Shown: positions 22,125 through 30,915 of the stretch, piece by piece | Numbering within the stretch: the first letter of the stretch is position 1 | How the letters are laid out: each line of letters begins with the position of its first letter | Assembly (NCBI RefSeq): GCF_010730055.1 | Contig: NZ_AP022575.1 | Location: 4,278,001-4,342,000, forward strand | Reading direction: 5' to 3' | DNA length: 64,000 nt | Source: Mycobacterium shinjukuense | GTDB taxonomy: Bacteria > Actinomycetota > Actinomycetes > Mycobacteriales > Mycobacteriaceae | Made by a program: the position numbers and the translations under genes | Notes under the pieces: generated by a model | Databases searched by the model: none | Seen by the model: the letters and a program-made list of their open reading frames with translations, nothing else | What the model was told of the DNA's origin: nothing

Positions 22125-23222
22125 TCAGGCGGGTGTCTCCGCCAGTTCCCGGCCGATGTGGCGGAGCTGACGGGTGGCGCCGCCCAGCTCGAACTCGATC
22201 TCCTTGGCGGCCAGGAAGTACCGGTGCACCGGATGATCGGTGTCGACGCCGACGCCACCGTGCACGTGCACGATGGTGTGCGCCACCCGGTGCCCGGCGT
22301 CGGCGGCCCAAAACGCCGCGGTGGCCACGTCGATGTCGGCGGGGATATCCTGCGACACCTTCCAGGCCGCCTGGGTGAGCGTCAGCCGCAACCCCTTGAC
22401 GTCGATGTAGCCGTCGGCCAGCCGTTGCCCCACCGCCTGGAAGCTGCCGATGGGCCGGTCGAACTGCTCACGCGTGCGCGCATATTCGGCGGTCAACCGC
22501 AGGCCGCGCTCCAGCACCCCGAGCTGAAAAGCGCTGCGGCCCAGGGTCGCAAGCCTGCAGAGCCAAACCACGGTGTCATCCCCGCCAACCCGCCGCGCCC
22601 CGTCGACCGCAACGTCCTCCAGCGCGAGGCGCCCGACGCAGCCCAGGCCGGTGGTGTGCAGCGCGGTCACCGAAACCCCGGGATCGTCCCGAGAGACAAG
22701 GAAAACCGCGGTGCCGGAATCTGTTTCGGCAGGAACTAGGAAGGCGTCGGCCACCGGCGCGTAGCCGACCAGGGTGCGCGTGCCGGTGAGCCGGTGGCCG
22801 TCACCGACACCGGCGGCCTGCACCGGTCCCTCACCCATTTCGCCGTGCAGCGCGACGGTGAGGATCTTCTCGCCGCCGACCGCCGGCACGCCCCAGCCCC
22901 GCTGCAATTCCTCGGAGCCGAACCGGGCCAGCGCGCCGCAGGCCAGCACGATCGACTCCAGGTACGGCACCGCGGCCAGTTGGTGACCCAGCGCCACCAG
23001 CACCGCCACCTGCTCGAGCACCCCGAAACCCTCGCCGCCCAGCGCCGACGCCGCCGCGCTGGAGAGGATGTCGGCGTCGATCAGCGTGCGCCACAGCGTC
23101 CGGTCGAACCTGTGCTCGAGCTTGTCCAGCTCGCGCTGATGCTCCGGGGTGCACACCGCGTCCACGATGGTGTCGACCAGACCGCCCAGGTCAAGCGCGG
23201 CTTCGGTCGTCGAGAAATCCAT
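22125..23222 (-). CDS. fadE27: Steroid acyl-CoA dehydrogenase beta subunit FadE27 (ChsE5)
   Basis: The 365-aa protein is an acyl-CoA dehydrogenase of the type that works as an alpha2-beta2 heterotetramer with FadE26 (ChsE4-ChsE5) on cholestenoyl-CoA-type substrates. The segments EYARTREQFDRPIGSFQAVGQRLAD and HVHGGVGVDTDHPVHRYFLAAKEIE are typical ACAD C-terminal features. The sequence is divergent in the middle and lacks a canonical catalytic Glu pattern, consistent with the beta-like subunit. The ATG at 23222 (MDFSTTEAALDLGG) lies 22 bp after the fadE26 stop. Much longer open frame upstream on this strand was rejected because it lies antisense or out of frame inside fadE26. Confidence 0.9.
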   Translation of the reverse strand: MDFSTTEAALDLGGLVDTIVDAVCTPEHQRELDKLEHRFDRTLWRTLIDADILSSAAASALGGEGFGVLEQVAVLVALGHQLAAVPYLESIVLACGALARFGSEELQRGWGVPAVGGEKILTVALHGEMGEGPVQAAGVGDGHRLTGTRTLVGYAPVADAFLVPAETDSGTAVFLVSRDDPGVSVTALHTTGLGCVGRLALEDVAVDGARRVGGDDTVVWLCRLATLGRSAFQLGVLERGLRLTAEYARTREQFDRPIGSFQAVGQRLADGYIDVKGLRLTLTQAAWKVSQDIPADIDVATAAFWAADAGHRVAHTIVHVHGGVGVDTDHPVHRYFLAAKEIEFELGGATRQLRHIGRELAETPA

Positions 23223-23245
23223 GCCTAAGTCCTCTCCGGTACGGC

Positions 23246-24427
23246 TCAGCGGTTGGCTCGCGGCAGGCCCAGCGCGACCATGCCGATGATGTCGCGCTGC
23301 ACTTCGTTGGTGCCGCCCCCGAAGGTCAGGATCAGGCAGGCCCGGTGCATCCGCTCGACCCGCCCGCGCAGCAACGCGCCCGGCGAATCCTGACGCAGCG
23401 TGGCCGCGGTGCCCAGCACCTCCATCAACAGCCGGTACGCCTCGGTGGCCAGCTCGGTGCCGAACACCTTGGCGGCCGACGCATCGGCCGGTGAGGGGGC
23501 CGCGCCGGGCGATGACGCCAGCTCCCAGTTGATCAGCTTGAGCACCTCGGCCTTGGCGTGTACCCGAGCCAGGTTGAGCTGCACCCATTCCGCGTCGATG
23601 AGCCGGGCGCCGCCATCGTCCTTGGTGTTTTGCGCCCACTCGCGGACCTCGCGCAGGCACAAGAAGATCGGCGCCGGCGACACCAGCGCGACCCGCTCAT
23701 GGTTGAGCTGGTTGGTCACCAGCTTCCAGCCGGCGTTCTCCTCGCCGACCAGGTTGGTCACCGGCACCCGCACGTCGGAGTAGTAGGTGGCGCTAGTGTC
23801 GGGGCCGGCCATGGTGTGCACCGGGGTCCAGGAGAAGCCCTGCGCGGTGGTCGGCACGATCAGCACCGAGATGCCGCGGTGTTTTTTGGCGTCGGGGTTG
23901 GTGCGCACCGCCAGCCACACATAGTCGGCGTACTGGATCAGGCTGGTCCACATCTTCTGGCCGTTGATCACGTAATCGTCGCCGTCGCGCACCGCGGTGG
24001 TGCGCAGGTTGGCCAGGTCGGTGCCGGCGCCTGGCTCGGAGTAGCCGATGGAGAAGTGCAGCTCCCCGGCGGCGATCCGGGGCAGGAAGAACTTCTTCTG
24101 CTCATCGGTGCCGTAGGCCATGATCGTGGGCGCCACGCTGTTGATCGTCAGGAACGGCACCGGCGCACCGGCGATGGCCGCCTCGTCGGTGAAGATCAGC
24201 TGGTCCATCGCGGAGCGGTCCTGGCCGCCGTACTCCTTGGGCCAGCCCAGGGCGAGCCAACCGTCGCGGCCCATCTGGGCGACCGTTTCGCGGTACACGT
24301 TGCCCTTGCCGTATTCGCCCTGCACCGAGCTGAGTGCCTCGCGGCGTTCCGGCGTCATCAGCCGGGTGAAGTAGGACCGCAGCTCGCGCCGCAGCTCCTC
24401 CTGTTCGGGGGTGTAACCGATGCGCAT
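23246..24427 (-). CDS. fadE26: Steroid acyl-CoA dehydrogenase alpha subunit FadE26 (ChsE4)
   Basis: The 393-aa FAD-dependent acyl-CoA dehydrogenase introduces the alpha-beta double bond in the steroid side chain together with FadE27. Visible are MRIGYTPEQEELRRELR, the FAD/substrate segment IGYSEPGAGTDLANLRTTAVRDGDDYVINGQKMWTS region (read around 24.0 kb), and LTFGGGTNEVQRDIIGM at the C-terminus. The start is the ATG at 24427 with AAAGGCGG about 5 nt upstream. An in-frame upstream ATG at 24472 would overlap the KstR operator and is not used. It is the first gene of the operon; the operator at 24465-24478 lies 38 bp upstream and is shared with the divergent fdxD. Confidence 0.92.
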   Translation of the reverse strand: MRIGYTPEQEELRRELRSYFTRLMTPERREALSSVQGEYGKGNVYRETVAQMGRDGWLALGWPKEYGGQDRSAMDQLIFTDEAAIAGAPVPFLTINSVAPTIMAYGTDEQKKFFLPRIAAGELHFSIGYSEPGAGTDLANLRTTAVRDGDDYVINGQKMWTSLIQYADYVWLAVRTNPDAKKHRGISVLIVPTTAQGFSWTPVHTMAGPDTSATYYSDVRVPVTNLVGEENAGWKLVTNQLNHERVALVSPAPIFLCLREVREWAQNTKDDGGARLIDAEWVQLNLARVHAKAEVLKLINWELASSPGAAPSPADASAAKVFGTELATEAYRLLMEVLGTAATLRQDSPGALLRGRVERMHRACLILTFGGGTNEVQRDIIGMVALGLPRANR

Positions 24428-24464
24428 TCCAGCCGCCTTTGCTGTACCCGGTGCTCTTCCCGGT

Positions 24465-24478
24465 TGTAACACGTTCTA
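24465..24478. promoter_or_regulatory. KstR operator between fadE26 and fdxD
   Basis: TGTAACACGTTCTA is identical base for base to the site at 3904-3917 and fits TNNAACNNGTTNNA. It controls two divergent units: fadE26-fadE27-fadD17 leftwards and fdxD-hsd4A rightwards. It is 38 bp from the fadE26 ATG and 100 bp from the fdxD GTG. Confidence 0.88.
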
Positions 24479-24578
24479 GTCTTGGAATCCAGCGACCGTA
24501 TCGTTAGACAGTACGCAGGCCTATGGTGGTGCTAGATACTGATCAACAAAGCCCCAGCCCAGGCCTAAGGAGAGTGCC

Positions 24579-24770
24579 GTGCGAGTAATTGTGGACCGTG
24601 ACCGGTGTGAAGGTAATGCGGTGTGCTTGGGGATTGCGCCGGATATCTTCGACCTGGACGACGAGGACTACGCCGTCGTGAAGCTCGATCCGATCCCCGC
24701 TGAGCAGGAGGAGCTGGCCGAGCAGGCGATCGTTGAATGTCCGCGCGCAGCCCTACTGCGCGAGGACTGA
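24579..24770 (+). CDS. fdxD: Ferredoxin FdxD, 3Fe-4S type
   Basis: The 63-aa ferredoxin has C10, C16 and C54-P55 as cluster ligands (CEGNAVC and ECPRAAL). Asn13 sits where 4Fe-4S proteins carry the second cysteine, which points to a 3Fe-4S or hetero-ligated cluster. Such ferredoxins pass electrons to mycobacterial P450s, so CYP142 or another steroid P450 of the regulon is a likely partner (inference). The start is the GTG at 24579 preceded by AAGGAGAG. It is 23 bp upstream of hsd4A and probably co-transcribed from the KstR-controlled promoter. Confidence 0.9.
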   Translation: MRVIVDRDRCEGNAVCLGIAPDIFDLDDEDYAVVKLDPIPAEQEELAEQAIVECPRAALLRED

Positions 24771-24793
24771 ACCGAAACTAGAGGTATTCATAA

Positions 24794-25708
24794 TTGATTA
24801 GCGACGCGAACGCGGCCGAGCTCTCCGGAAAGGTGGCGGTGGTCACCGGGGCGGCCGCCGGACTGGGCCGCGCCGAAGCCATCGGTCTGGCCCGGATGGG
24901 CGCCACCGTCGTCGTCAACGACATCGCGACCGCCCTGGACGCCTCCGACGTGGTCGACGAGGTCGCCGCAACCACCGGCGGCAAGGCGGTCGCGGTGGCG
25001 GGCGACATCAGCCAACGGGCAACGGCTGACGAACTGGTCGCCACCGCCGACGGGCTGGGCGGGCTGGACATCGTGGTGAACAACGCGGGCATCACCCGCG
25101 ACCGGATGCTGTTCAACATGACCGACGAGGACTGGGACCAGGTGATCGCCGTGCATCTGCGCGGCCATTTCCTGCTCACCCGCAACGCGGCGACCTACTG
25201 GCGCGCCAAGGCTAAGCAAGCCAGCGACGGCGTCGTCTACGGCCGGCTGGTCAACACCTCGTCGGAGGCGGGCCTGGTCGGCCCGGTGGGACAGGCCAAC
25301 TACGCCGCCGCCAAGGCCGGCATCACCGCGCTCACCCTGTCGGCGGCGCGGGCGCTGGGCCGCTACGGGGTGTGCGCCAACGTGATCTGCCCGCGGGCTC
25401 GCACCGCGATGACGGCCGAGGTCTTCGGCGACGCTCCCGACGACGGTCTGGTCGACCCGTTGTCGCCGGAGCACGTGGTGACCCTGGTGCAGTTCCTGGC
25501 CTCCCCGGCGGCCGCGGACGTCAACGGCCAGCTGTTCATCGTCTACGGCCCGCAGGTGATGTTGGTCTCGGCCCCATGCCTGGAGCATCGGTTCACCGCC
25601 GACGGCTCGGCGTGGGAGCCCGCCCAGCTGAGCGCCACGTTGCGGGACTACTTTGCTGGGCGGGATCGCGAGGTTGGCTTTTCGGCGACCGGGCTGATGG
25701 TTCAGTGA
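24794..25708 (+). CDS. hsd4A: Short-chain dehydrogenase Hsd4A (Rv3502c-like)
   Basis: The 304-aa SDR has the Rossmann motif TGAAAGLGRAEA, NNAG at NNAGITRDRM, and the catalytic S-Y-K triad in NTSSEAGLVGPVGQANYAAAKAG. The C-terminal 60 residues extend beyond the core SDR as in M. tuberculosis Rv3502c. The family is assigned to beta-hydroxyacyl-CoA dehydrogenation in steroid side-chain degradation and related 17-beta-hydroxysteroid oxidation. The start is the TTG at 24794 (MISDANAAELSGKVAVV), with AGAGG 9 nt upstream. No ATG or GTG in frame lies before the conserved core, so TTG is preferred. It is separated from yrbE4A by 237 bp that hold a KstR-like site and a candidate promoter. Confidence 0.87.
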   Translation: MISDANAAELSGKVAVVTGAAAGLGRAEAIGLARMGATVVVNDIATALDASDVVDEVAATTGGKAVAVAGDISQRATADELVATADGLGGLDIVVNNAGITRDRMLFNMTDEDWDQVIAVHLRGHFLLTRNAATYWRAKAKQASDGVVYGRLVNTSSEAGLVGPVGQANYAAAKAGITALTLSAARALGRYGVCANVICPRARTAMTAEVFGDAPDDGLVDPLSPEHVVTLVQFLASPAAADVNGQLFIVYGPQVMLVSAPCLEHRFTADGSAWEPAQLSATLRDYFAGRDREVGFSATGLMVQ

Positions 25709-25746
25709 GGGGTATCGGGAACTTTCCCGGGCGGCTCGGCGGTAGC

Positions 25747-25760
25747 TAGAACACGTGTCA
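25747..25760. promoter_or_regulatory. KstR-like site upstream of the mce4 operon
   Basis: TAGAACACGTGTCA differs from TNNAACNNGTTNNA at one fixed base (GTG for GTT). It lies 186 bp upstream of the yrbE4A start and just after hsd4A. The mce4 operon is known to be KstR-regulated in mycobacteria, which supports this assignment. Confidence 0.6.
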
Positions 25761-25825
25761 GAATGGCCTCACTGCATGGGGCTTAACCAGCGAAATTGCT
25801 GCGGTTGACCGGGAAACAGGGTTCA

Positions 25826-25856
25826 TTGACATGGTGAAGTCATTCTGGGTTAATAT
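25826..25856 (+). promoter_or_regulatory. Candidate sigma-A-like promoter for yrbE4A-mce4
   Basis: TTGACA at 25826-25831 and TAATAT at 25851-25856 are separated by 19 bp, slightly long. The AT-rich stretch stands out from the GC-rich background. It lies 90 bp upstream of the yrbE4A start. Confidence 0.35.
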
Positions 25857-25945
25857 GAGCCGGCCCACACCGAGCAGCGGGTAAACCCGGGACGCGTACA
25901 GAGGATTCACAGACTTCGCCGCCAGCAACAGACGGGGGGACCAGG

Positions 25946-26710
25946 TTGATCCAACAACTTGCGGTTCCGGCCCGGGCCGTCGGTGGGTTCTTCGAGATGT
26001 CGATGGACACCTTGCGCGGCATTTTCCGTCGACCGTTTCAGTTCCGTGAGTTCCTGGATCAGACCTGGATGGTGGCCCGCGTGTCGTTGGTCCCGACGCT
26101 GCTGGTCTCCATCCCATTCACGGTGCTGGTCGCGTTCACGCTCAACATCCTGCTGCGCGAAATCGGGGCCGCCGACCTGTCCGGCGCCGGAACCGCGTTC
26201 GGCACCATCACCCAGTTGGGCCCGGTGGTCACCGTGCTGGTGGTGGCCGGCGCCGGTGCCACCGCGATCTGCGCCGACCTGGGCGCGCGCACCATCCGGG
26301 AGGAGATCGACGCCATGCGGGTGCTGGGCATCGATCCGATCCAACGGCTCGTGGTGCCCAGGGTGCTGGCGTCCACGTTGGTGGCGTTGTTGCTCAACGG
26401 CTTGGTGTGCGCCATCGGGCTATCCGGCGGCTACGTGTTCTCCGTCTTTCTGCAAGGGGTCAATCCCGGTGCGTTCGTCAACGGGTTGACCGTGCTGACC
26501 GGGCTGCGCGAGCTGGTGCTTGCCGAAGTCAAGGCGCTGCTGTTCGGGGTGATGGCCGGGTTGGTGGGCTGTTACCGCGGTCTGACCGTTAAGGGTGGGC
26601 CCAAGGGCGTCGGCAATGCCGTCAACGAAACCGTCGTCTACGCGTTCATCTGCCTTTTCGTCATCAATGTGGTGATGACCGCCATCGGCGTGCGAATCTC
26701 GGCGAAGTGA
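25946..26710 (+). CDS. yrbE4A: YrbE4A, permease of the Mce4 cholesterol transporter
   Basis: The 254-aa integral membrane protein is an MlaE/YrbE-type permease, the channel subunit of the Mce4 ABC-type importer that takes up cholesterol. It has about five to six hydrophobic segments, and the family EExDAMRVLGIDPI coupling-helix motif in AICADLGARTIREEIDAMRVLGIDPIQRL (read around 26.29 kb). The start is the TTG at 25946 with GGGGGA about 10 nt upstream; the N-terminus (MIQQLAVPARAVGGFFEMS) matches the remembered M. tuberculosis protein. The ATPase MceG is encoded elsewhere and is not in this window. It is the first gene of an operon running to 36393. Confidence 0.93.
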   Translation: MIQQLAVPARAVGGFFEMSMDTLRGIFRRPFQFREFLDQTWMVARVSLVPTLLVSIPFTVLVAFTLNILLREIGAADLSGAGTAFGTITQLGPVVTVLVVAGAGATAICADLGARTIREEIDAMRVLGIDPIQRLVVPRVLASTLVALLLNGLVCAIGLSGGYVFSVFLQGVNPGAFVNGLTVLTGLRELVLAEVKALLFGVMAGLVGCYRGLTVKGGPKGVGNAVNETVVYAFICLFVINVVMTAIGVRISAK

Positions 26711-26758
26711 GCAGATGCCGGTAACACGCGATGGCGAGCGGGCGATGGTGAGTATGCG

Positions 26759-27601
26759 ATGAGCTACGACGCCACTATCCGCTTTCGCCGATTCATGTCG
26801 CGGCTGCAGGGGCCGGTCGACAATTTCGGGGAGCAGGCGCTGTTTTTCGGCGAAACCGTGCGCTACGTCCCCAACGCCATCACCCGGTATCGCAAGGAGA
26901 CCATCCGGCTGGTTGCCGAGATGACGCTGGGCGCGGGCGCGCTGGTCATGATCGGCGGCACGGTCGGGGTCGCGGCCTTCCTGACGCTGGCATCCGGTGG
27001 GGTGATCGCCGTGCAGGGTTATTCGTCGCTGGGCGACATCGGTATCGAGGCGCTGACCGGATTCCTGTCGGCCTTCCTGAATGTCCGTGTGGTCGCGCCG
27101 GTCATCGCCGGCATCGCCCTGGCGGCCACCATCGGCGCCGGGGCCACCGCGCAGTTGGGCGCCATGCGGGTCTCCGAGGAGATCGACGCCGTCGAGTGCA
27201 TGGCGGTGCACTCGGTGTCGTACCTGGTGTCGACCCGGCTGATCGCCGGCCTGGTCACCATCATTCCGCTGTATTCGCTGTCGGTGCTCGCCGCGTTTTT
27301 CGCGGCCCGCTTCACCACCGTGTTCATCAACGGGCAGTCCGCGGGCCTCTACGACCACTACTTCAACACCTTCCTCATCCCATCCGACCTGTTGTGGTCG
27401 TTCGCCCAGGCCATCGTGATGTCCATCGCGGTGATGCTGGTGCACACCTACTACGGCTACAACGCCACCGGCGGTTCGGTGGGCGTGGGTGTCGCCGTCG
27501 GTCAGGCGGTGCGGACTTCCCTGATCGTCGTCGTGGTCATTACCCTGTTCATCTCGCTAGCCGTGTACGGCGCGTCCGGTAACTTCAACCTCTCCGGGTA
27601 G
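26759..27601 (+). CDS. yrbE4B: YrbE4B, second permease of the Mce4 transporter
   Basis: The 280-aa membrane protein pairs with YrbE4A to form the Mce4 translocation channel. It has an amphipathic N-terminus (MSYDATIRFRRFMSRLQGPV), several hydrophobic helices, and the conserved MlaE coupling segment RVSEEIDAVECMAVHSVSYL. The ATG at 26759 lies 48 bp after the yrbE4A stop, and 280 aa equals the expected family length. It is followed 8 bp later by mce4A. The two permeases are the most conserved part of mce loci across actinobacteria. Confidence 0.93.
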   Translation: MSYDATIRFRRFMSRLQGPVDNFGEQALFFGETVRYVPNAITRYRKETIRLVAEMTLGAGALVMIGGTVGVAAFLTLASGGVIAVQGYSSLGDIGIEALTGFLSAFLNVRVVAPVIAGIALAATIGAGATAQLGAMRVSEEIDAVECMAVHSVSYLVSTRLIAGLVTIIPLYSLSVLAAFFAARFTTVFINGQSAGLYDHYFNTFLIPSDLLWSFAQAIVMSIAVMLVHTYYGYNATGGSVGVGVAVGQAVRTSLIVVVVITLFISLAVYGASGNFNLSG

Positions 27602-27609
27602 GGACGACG

Positions 27610-28812
27610 ATGTCAGCAGGCCGATCACGACGCACCGCGGTGCGGCTGGCGGCGGCGGTGCTGGCCGGATTGCTGGCGGCCGCGGTGACGCTGACGTACC
27701 TGGCCTACACCGCCGCGTTCACATCCACCGACACCGTCACGGTCTCGTCGCCGAGGGCCGGGCTGGTGATGGAACGGGGCGCCAAGGTCAAGTACCGCGG
27801 GGTGCAGGTCGGTACGGTCAAGGACATCAGCTACAGCGGCGACCAAGCGCGGCTGAAGCTGGCCATCAACAGCGGCGAGCTGGGTTTCATCCCTTCCAAC
27901 GCGAAGGTGCGCATCGCGGGCAACACCCTCTTCGGCGCCAAGTCGGTGGAATTCCTTGCGCCCGCAGCGCCGTCGCCGACCCCGCTGCGTCCGGGCGCTC
28001 GGGTTGAGGTGTCGGCGGTGCAGCTGGAAGTCAACACGCTGTTCCAGTCGCTCATCGACCTGCTGCACAAGATTGACCCGGTCGAAACGAACGGGACGTT
28101 GAGCGCGTTTTCCGAGGGCCTGCGCGGCCACGGCGATGACGTGGGCGCGTTGCTGTCGGGGCTGAATACGCTGACGCGCCAAGCCAACCCGAAGCTGCCC
28201 GCCTTGCAGGAGGACTTCCGCAAGGCTGGGATCGTGACTGACATCTACGCCGCCGCCGCCGCCGACCTGAACACGGTGTTCAGCAACCTGCCGACGATCA
28301 ACAAGACGGTCGTCGACCAACAGAACAACCTCAACGCCACGCTGTTGGCCACGATCGGCCTGGCCAACAACGCCTATGAGACGTTGGCGCCGGCCGAGCA
28401 GAACTTCATCGATGCCATCAACCGGCTGCGCGCCCCGCTCAAGGTGGCCGCCGACTACTCCCCGGAATTCGGCTGCCTGTTCCGCGGTATCGCGCGCGGC
28501 GTCCGGGAGTTCGCCCCGTTGATCGGTGTCCGCAAGGCCGGCCTGTTCACGTCGTCGAGCTTCGTGCTGGGTGCGCCGTCGTACACCTATCCGGAGAGCT
28601 TGCCGATCGTCAACGCCTCCGGCGGGCCTAATTGCCGCGGGCTGCCCGATATCCCGACCAAGCAGACCGGCGGGTCGTTTTACCGCGCGCCGTTCCTGGT
28701 CACCGACAACGCCAACATTCCCTACCAGCCGTTCACCGAACTGCAGGTGGACGCGCCCTCGACGCTGCAGTTCCTCTTCAACGGCGCCTTCGCGGAACGG
28801 GACGACTTCTGA
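27610..28812 (+). CDS. mce4A: Mce4A, cholesterol-import Mce protein
   Basis: The 400-aa protein has an N-terminal transmembrane or signal segment (residues about 12-35, AVLAGLLAAAVTLTYLAYTAA). An MCE/MlaD domain follows (residues about 40-115; KVKYRGVQVGTVKDISYSG), then a helical Mce-family tail with many coiled-coil-like repeats. The six Mce4 proteins assemble a periplasm-spanning hydrophobic tunnel that delivers cholesterol to YrbE4AB. The ATG at 27610 is 8 bp after yrbE4B. Its stop overlaps the mce4B start (TGATG), suggesting translational coupling. Confidence 0.93.
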   Translation: MSAGRSRRTAVRLAAAVLAGLLAAAVTLTYLAYTAAFTSTDTVTVSSPRAGLVMERGAKVKYRGVQVGTVKDISYSGDQARLKLAINSGELGFIPSNAKVRIAGNTLFGAKSVEFLAPAAPSPTPLRPGARVEVSAVQLEVNTLFQSLIDLLHKIDPVETNGTLSAFSEGLRGHGDDVGALLSGLNTLTRQANPKLPALQEDFRKAGIVTDIYAAAAADLNTVFSNLPTINKTVVDQQNNLNATLLATIGLANNAYETLAPAEQNFIDAINRLRAPLKVAADYSPEFGCLFRGIARGVREFAPLIGVRKAGLFTSSSFVLGAPSYTYPESLPIVNASGGPNCRGLPDIPTKQTGGSFYRAPFLVTDNANIPYQPFTELQVDAPSTLQFLFNGAFAERDDF

Positions 28813-29864
28813 TGGCGGGCTCGGGCGTGCCGTCGCACCGGTCAATGCTGGTCAAGGTCAGCGTCTTCGCGGTGGCCATGTTGCTGGTGGCGGCGGCACT
28901 GGTGGTGGTTTTCGGGGACTTCCGGTTCGGGCCCACCAACGTCTACCACGCAACCTTCACCGACGCCTCGCGGCTGAAGGCGGGCCAGAAGGTCCGCATC
29001 GCTGGGGTGCCGGTGGGTTCGGTGAAGGCGGTCAAGCTCAACCCCGACCACAGCGTCGACGTGGCGTTCGCGGTCGACCGCAGCTACACGGTGTACTCGT
29101 CGACACGCGCGGTGATCCGGTACGAAAACCTGGTCGGTGACCGGTTCCTAGAGATCACGTCGGGGCCGGGCGAACTGCGGAAGCTGCCGCCGGGGAGCAC
29201 CATCAACATCGCGCACACCCAGCCCGCCCTGGATCTCGATGCGCTGCTGGGTTGGCTCAAGCCGGTGCTCAAAGGCTTTGACGCGGACAAGATCAACACC
29301 ATCACCGGTGCCATCATCGAATTGCTGCAGGGCCAGGGTGGTGCGTTGGCGGACGTGGTGGCCAACACCAGCGCGTTCTCGTCGGCGCTGGGCAAACGCG
29401 ACCAGCTCATCGGCGAGGTGATCACCAACCTCAACACGGTGCTGGGCACCGTCGACGCCAAGAGCGCGCAATTTTCCGCCAGCATTGATCAGTTGCAGCA
29501 GCTGATCAGCGGCCTGGCCAACAACCGGGATTCGATCGCGGGCGCCATCGGACCGCTGGCTTCGACGACGACGGATCTCACTGAGCTGCTGAGAAATTCG
29601 CGCCGGCCGTTGCAGGGCATCCTGGAAAACGCCCGCCCGCTGGCCACCGAGCTGGACGATCGGAAAGCCGAGATCAACAACGACGTCGAGCAGCTCGGCG
29701 AGGACTATCTGCGGTTGGCCGCGCTCGGCGCCTACGGGGCGTTCTTCAACATCTACTTCTGCACGGTGACGATCAAGATCAACGGACCGGCCGGCAGCGA
29801 TATCCTGCTGCCGATCGGTGGCCAGCCGGATCCCAGCAAGGGGAGGTGCGCTTTTGCCAAGTAG
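28812..29864 (+). CDS. mce4B: Mce4B
   Basis: The 350-aa Mce protein has one N-terminal membrane segment (SVFAVAMLLVAAALVVVFG), an MCE domain (SRLKAGQKVRIAGVPVGSVKAVKL) and an extended helical tail rich in small coiled-coil-like stretches (IDQLQQLISGLANNRDSI). The tail ends in PIGGQPDPSKGRCAFAK. It corresponds exactly in length to M. tuberculosis Mce4B. The start is the ATG at 28812, overlapping the mce4A stop by one base; longer open frame upstream lies inside mce4A and was rejected. It acts as a subunit of the Mce4 tunnel. Confidence 0.92.
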   Translation: MAGSGVPSHRSMLVKVSVFAVAMLLVAAALVVVFGDFRFGPTNVYHATFTDASRLKAGQKVRIAGVPVGSVKAVKLNPDHSVDVAFAVDRSYTVYSSTRAVIRYENLVGDRFLEITSGPGELRKLPPGSTINIAHTQPALDLDALLGWLKPVLKGFDADKINTITGAIIELLQGQGGALADVVANTSAFSSALGKRDQLIGEVITNLNTVLGTVDAKSAQFSASIDQLQQLISGLANNRDSIAGAIGPLASTTTDLTELLRNSRRPLQGILENARPLATELDDRKAEINNDVEQLGEDYLRLAALGAYGAFFNIYFCTVTIKINGPAGSDILLPIGGQPDPSKGRCAFAK

Positions 29865-30915
29865 CAAGCACGACCGTGACCCGTTGCGTACCGGCGTTTT
29901 CGGCCTGGTGTTGGTGGTCTGCGTGGTCCTGATCGCGTTCGGCTACAGCGGATTGCCGTTTTGGCCGCAGGGTAAAACCTACGACGCGTATTTCACCGAC
30001 GCCGGTGGCCTCACGCCCGGCAACAACGTTTACGTCTCGGGTATCAAGGTGGGCACGGTGTCGGCGGTAAGCCTGGCCGGAGACAGCGCCAAGGTCAGCT
30101 TCAGCGTGGACCGGCACATCGTCATCGGCGACCAATCGTTGGCCGCGATCCGCACCGACACCATCCTTGGCGAGCGCTCCGTCGCGGTGAGTCCGGCCGG
30201 CAGCGGCCAGGCGACCACCATCCCGCTGAGCCGGACCACCACGCCCTACACGCTCAACGGGGTGCTGCAGGATTTGGGGCGCAACGCGAACGACCTGGAC
30301 AAGCCGCAGTTCGAGCACGCCCTGGCCGTGTTTGTCGGTGCCCTGCATGACGTCACCCCGCAGTTGCGTGGCGCCTTGGACGGGTTGACGTCGTTGTCGC
30401 GCGCCCTGAATCGTCGCGACGAGGCGCTGCAAGGCCTGCTGTCGCACGCCAAGTCGGTGACCGCGGTGCTGGCCCAACGCGCCGCACAGGTCGACAAGCT
30501 GGTCGACGACGGTAACCAACTGTTTGCCGCGTTGGATGCGCGGCGTGCCGCGCTGAGCGCGCTGATCTCCGGGATCGACGATGTCGCGGCACAGATTTCC
30601 GGCTTTGTCGCCGACAACCGTAAGGAGTTCGGCCCGGCGCTGAGCAAGCTCAACGTGGTGCTGGCCAACCTCAACGAGCGCCGCGACTACATCACCGAGG
30701 CCCTCAAGAGGCTGCCCACCTACGCGACCACGCTGGGTGAGGTGGTTGGCTCGGGACCCGGATTCAACGTCAACGTCTACAGTGTGCTGCCGGGTCCGTT
30801 GGTGGCTTCCGTGTTCGACCTGGTCTTCCAGCCCGGCAAGCTGCCGGACAGCCTCGCCGACTACCTGCGCGGGTTCATCCAGGAACGCTGGATCATCAGG
30901 CCCAAGTCGCCATGA
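29854..30915 (+). CDS. mce4C: Mce4C
   Basis: The 353-aa Mce protein has a short cytoplasmic N-terminus (MPSSKHDRDPLR), a membrane segment (TGVFGLVLVVCVVLIAFGYSG), an MCE domain (GGLTPGNNVYVSGIKVGTVSAVSL) and a long helical tail. The start is a TTG at 29854 with GGGAGG about 7 nt upstream, overlapping the mce4B stop by 11 nt. The in-frame ATG at 29818 lacks a ribosome site and would place a long non-conserved extension inside mce4B. Its stop overlaps mce4D (ATGA). Confidence 0.9.
   Translation: MPSSKHDRDPLRTGVFGLVLVVCVVLIAFGYSGLPFWPQGKTYDAYFTDAGGLTPGNNVYVSGIKVGTVSAVSLAGDSAKVSFSVDRHIVIGDQSLAAIRTDTILGERSVAVSPAGSGQATTIPLSRTTTPYTLNGVLQDLGRNANDLDKPQFEHALAVFVGALHDVTPQLRGALDGLTSLSRALNRRDEALQGLLSHAKSVTAVLAQRAAQVDKLVDDGNQLFAALDARRAALSALISGIDDVAAQISGFVADNRKEFGPALSKLNVVLANLNERRDYITEALKRLPTYATTLGEVVGSGPGFNVNVYSVLPGPLVASVFDLVFQPGKLPDSLADYLRGFIQERWIIRPKSP

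Noticed and set aside
26420..27445. Long minus-strand open frames antisense to yrbE4AB and mce4 genes
   Set aside because: They are His/Arg/Gln-rich shadows of GC-rich coding DNA and lie opposite well-conserved genes with clear families.
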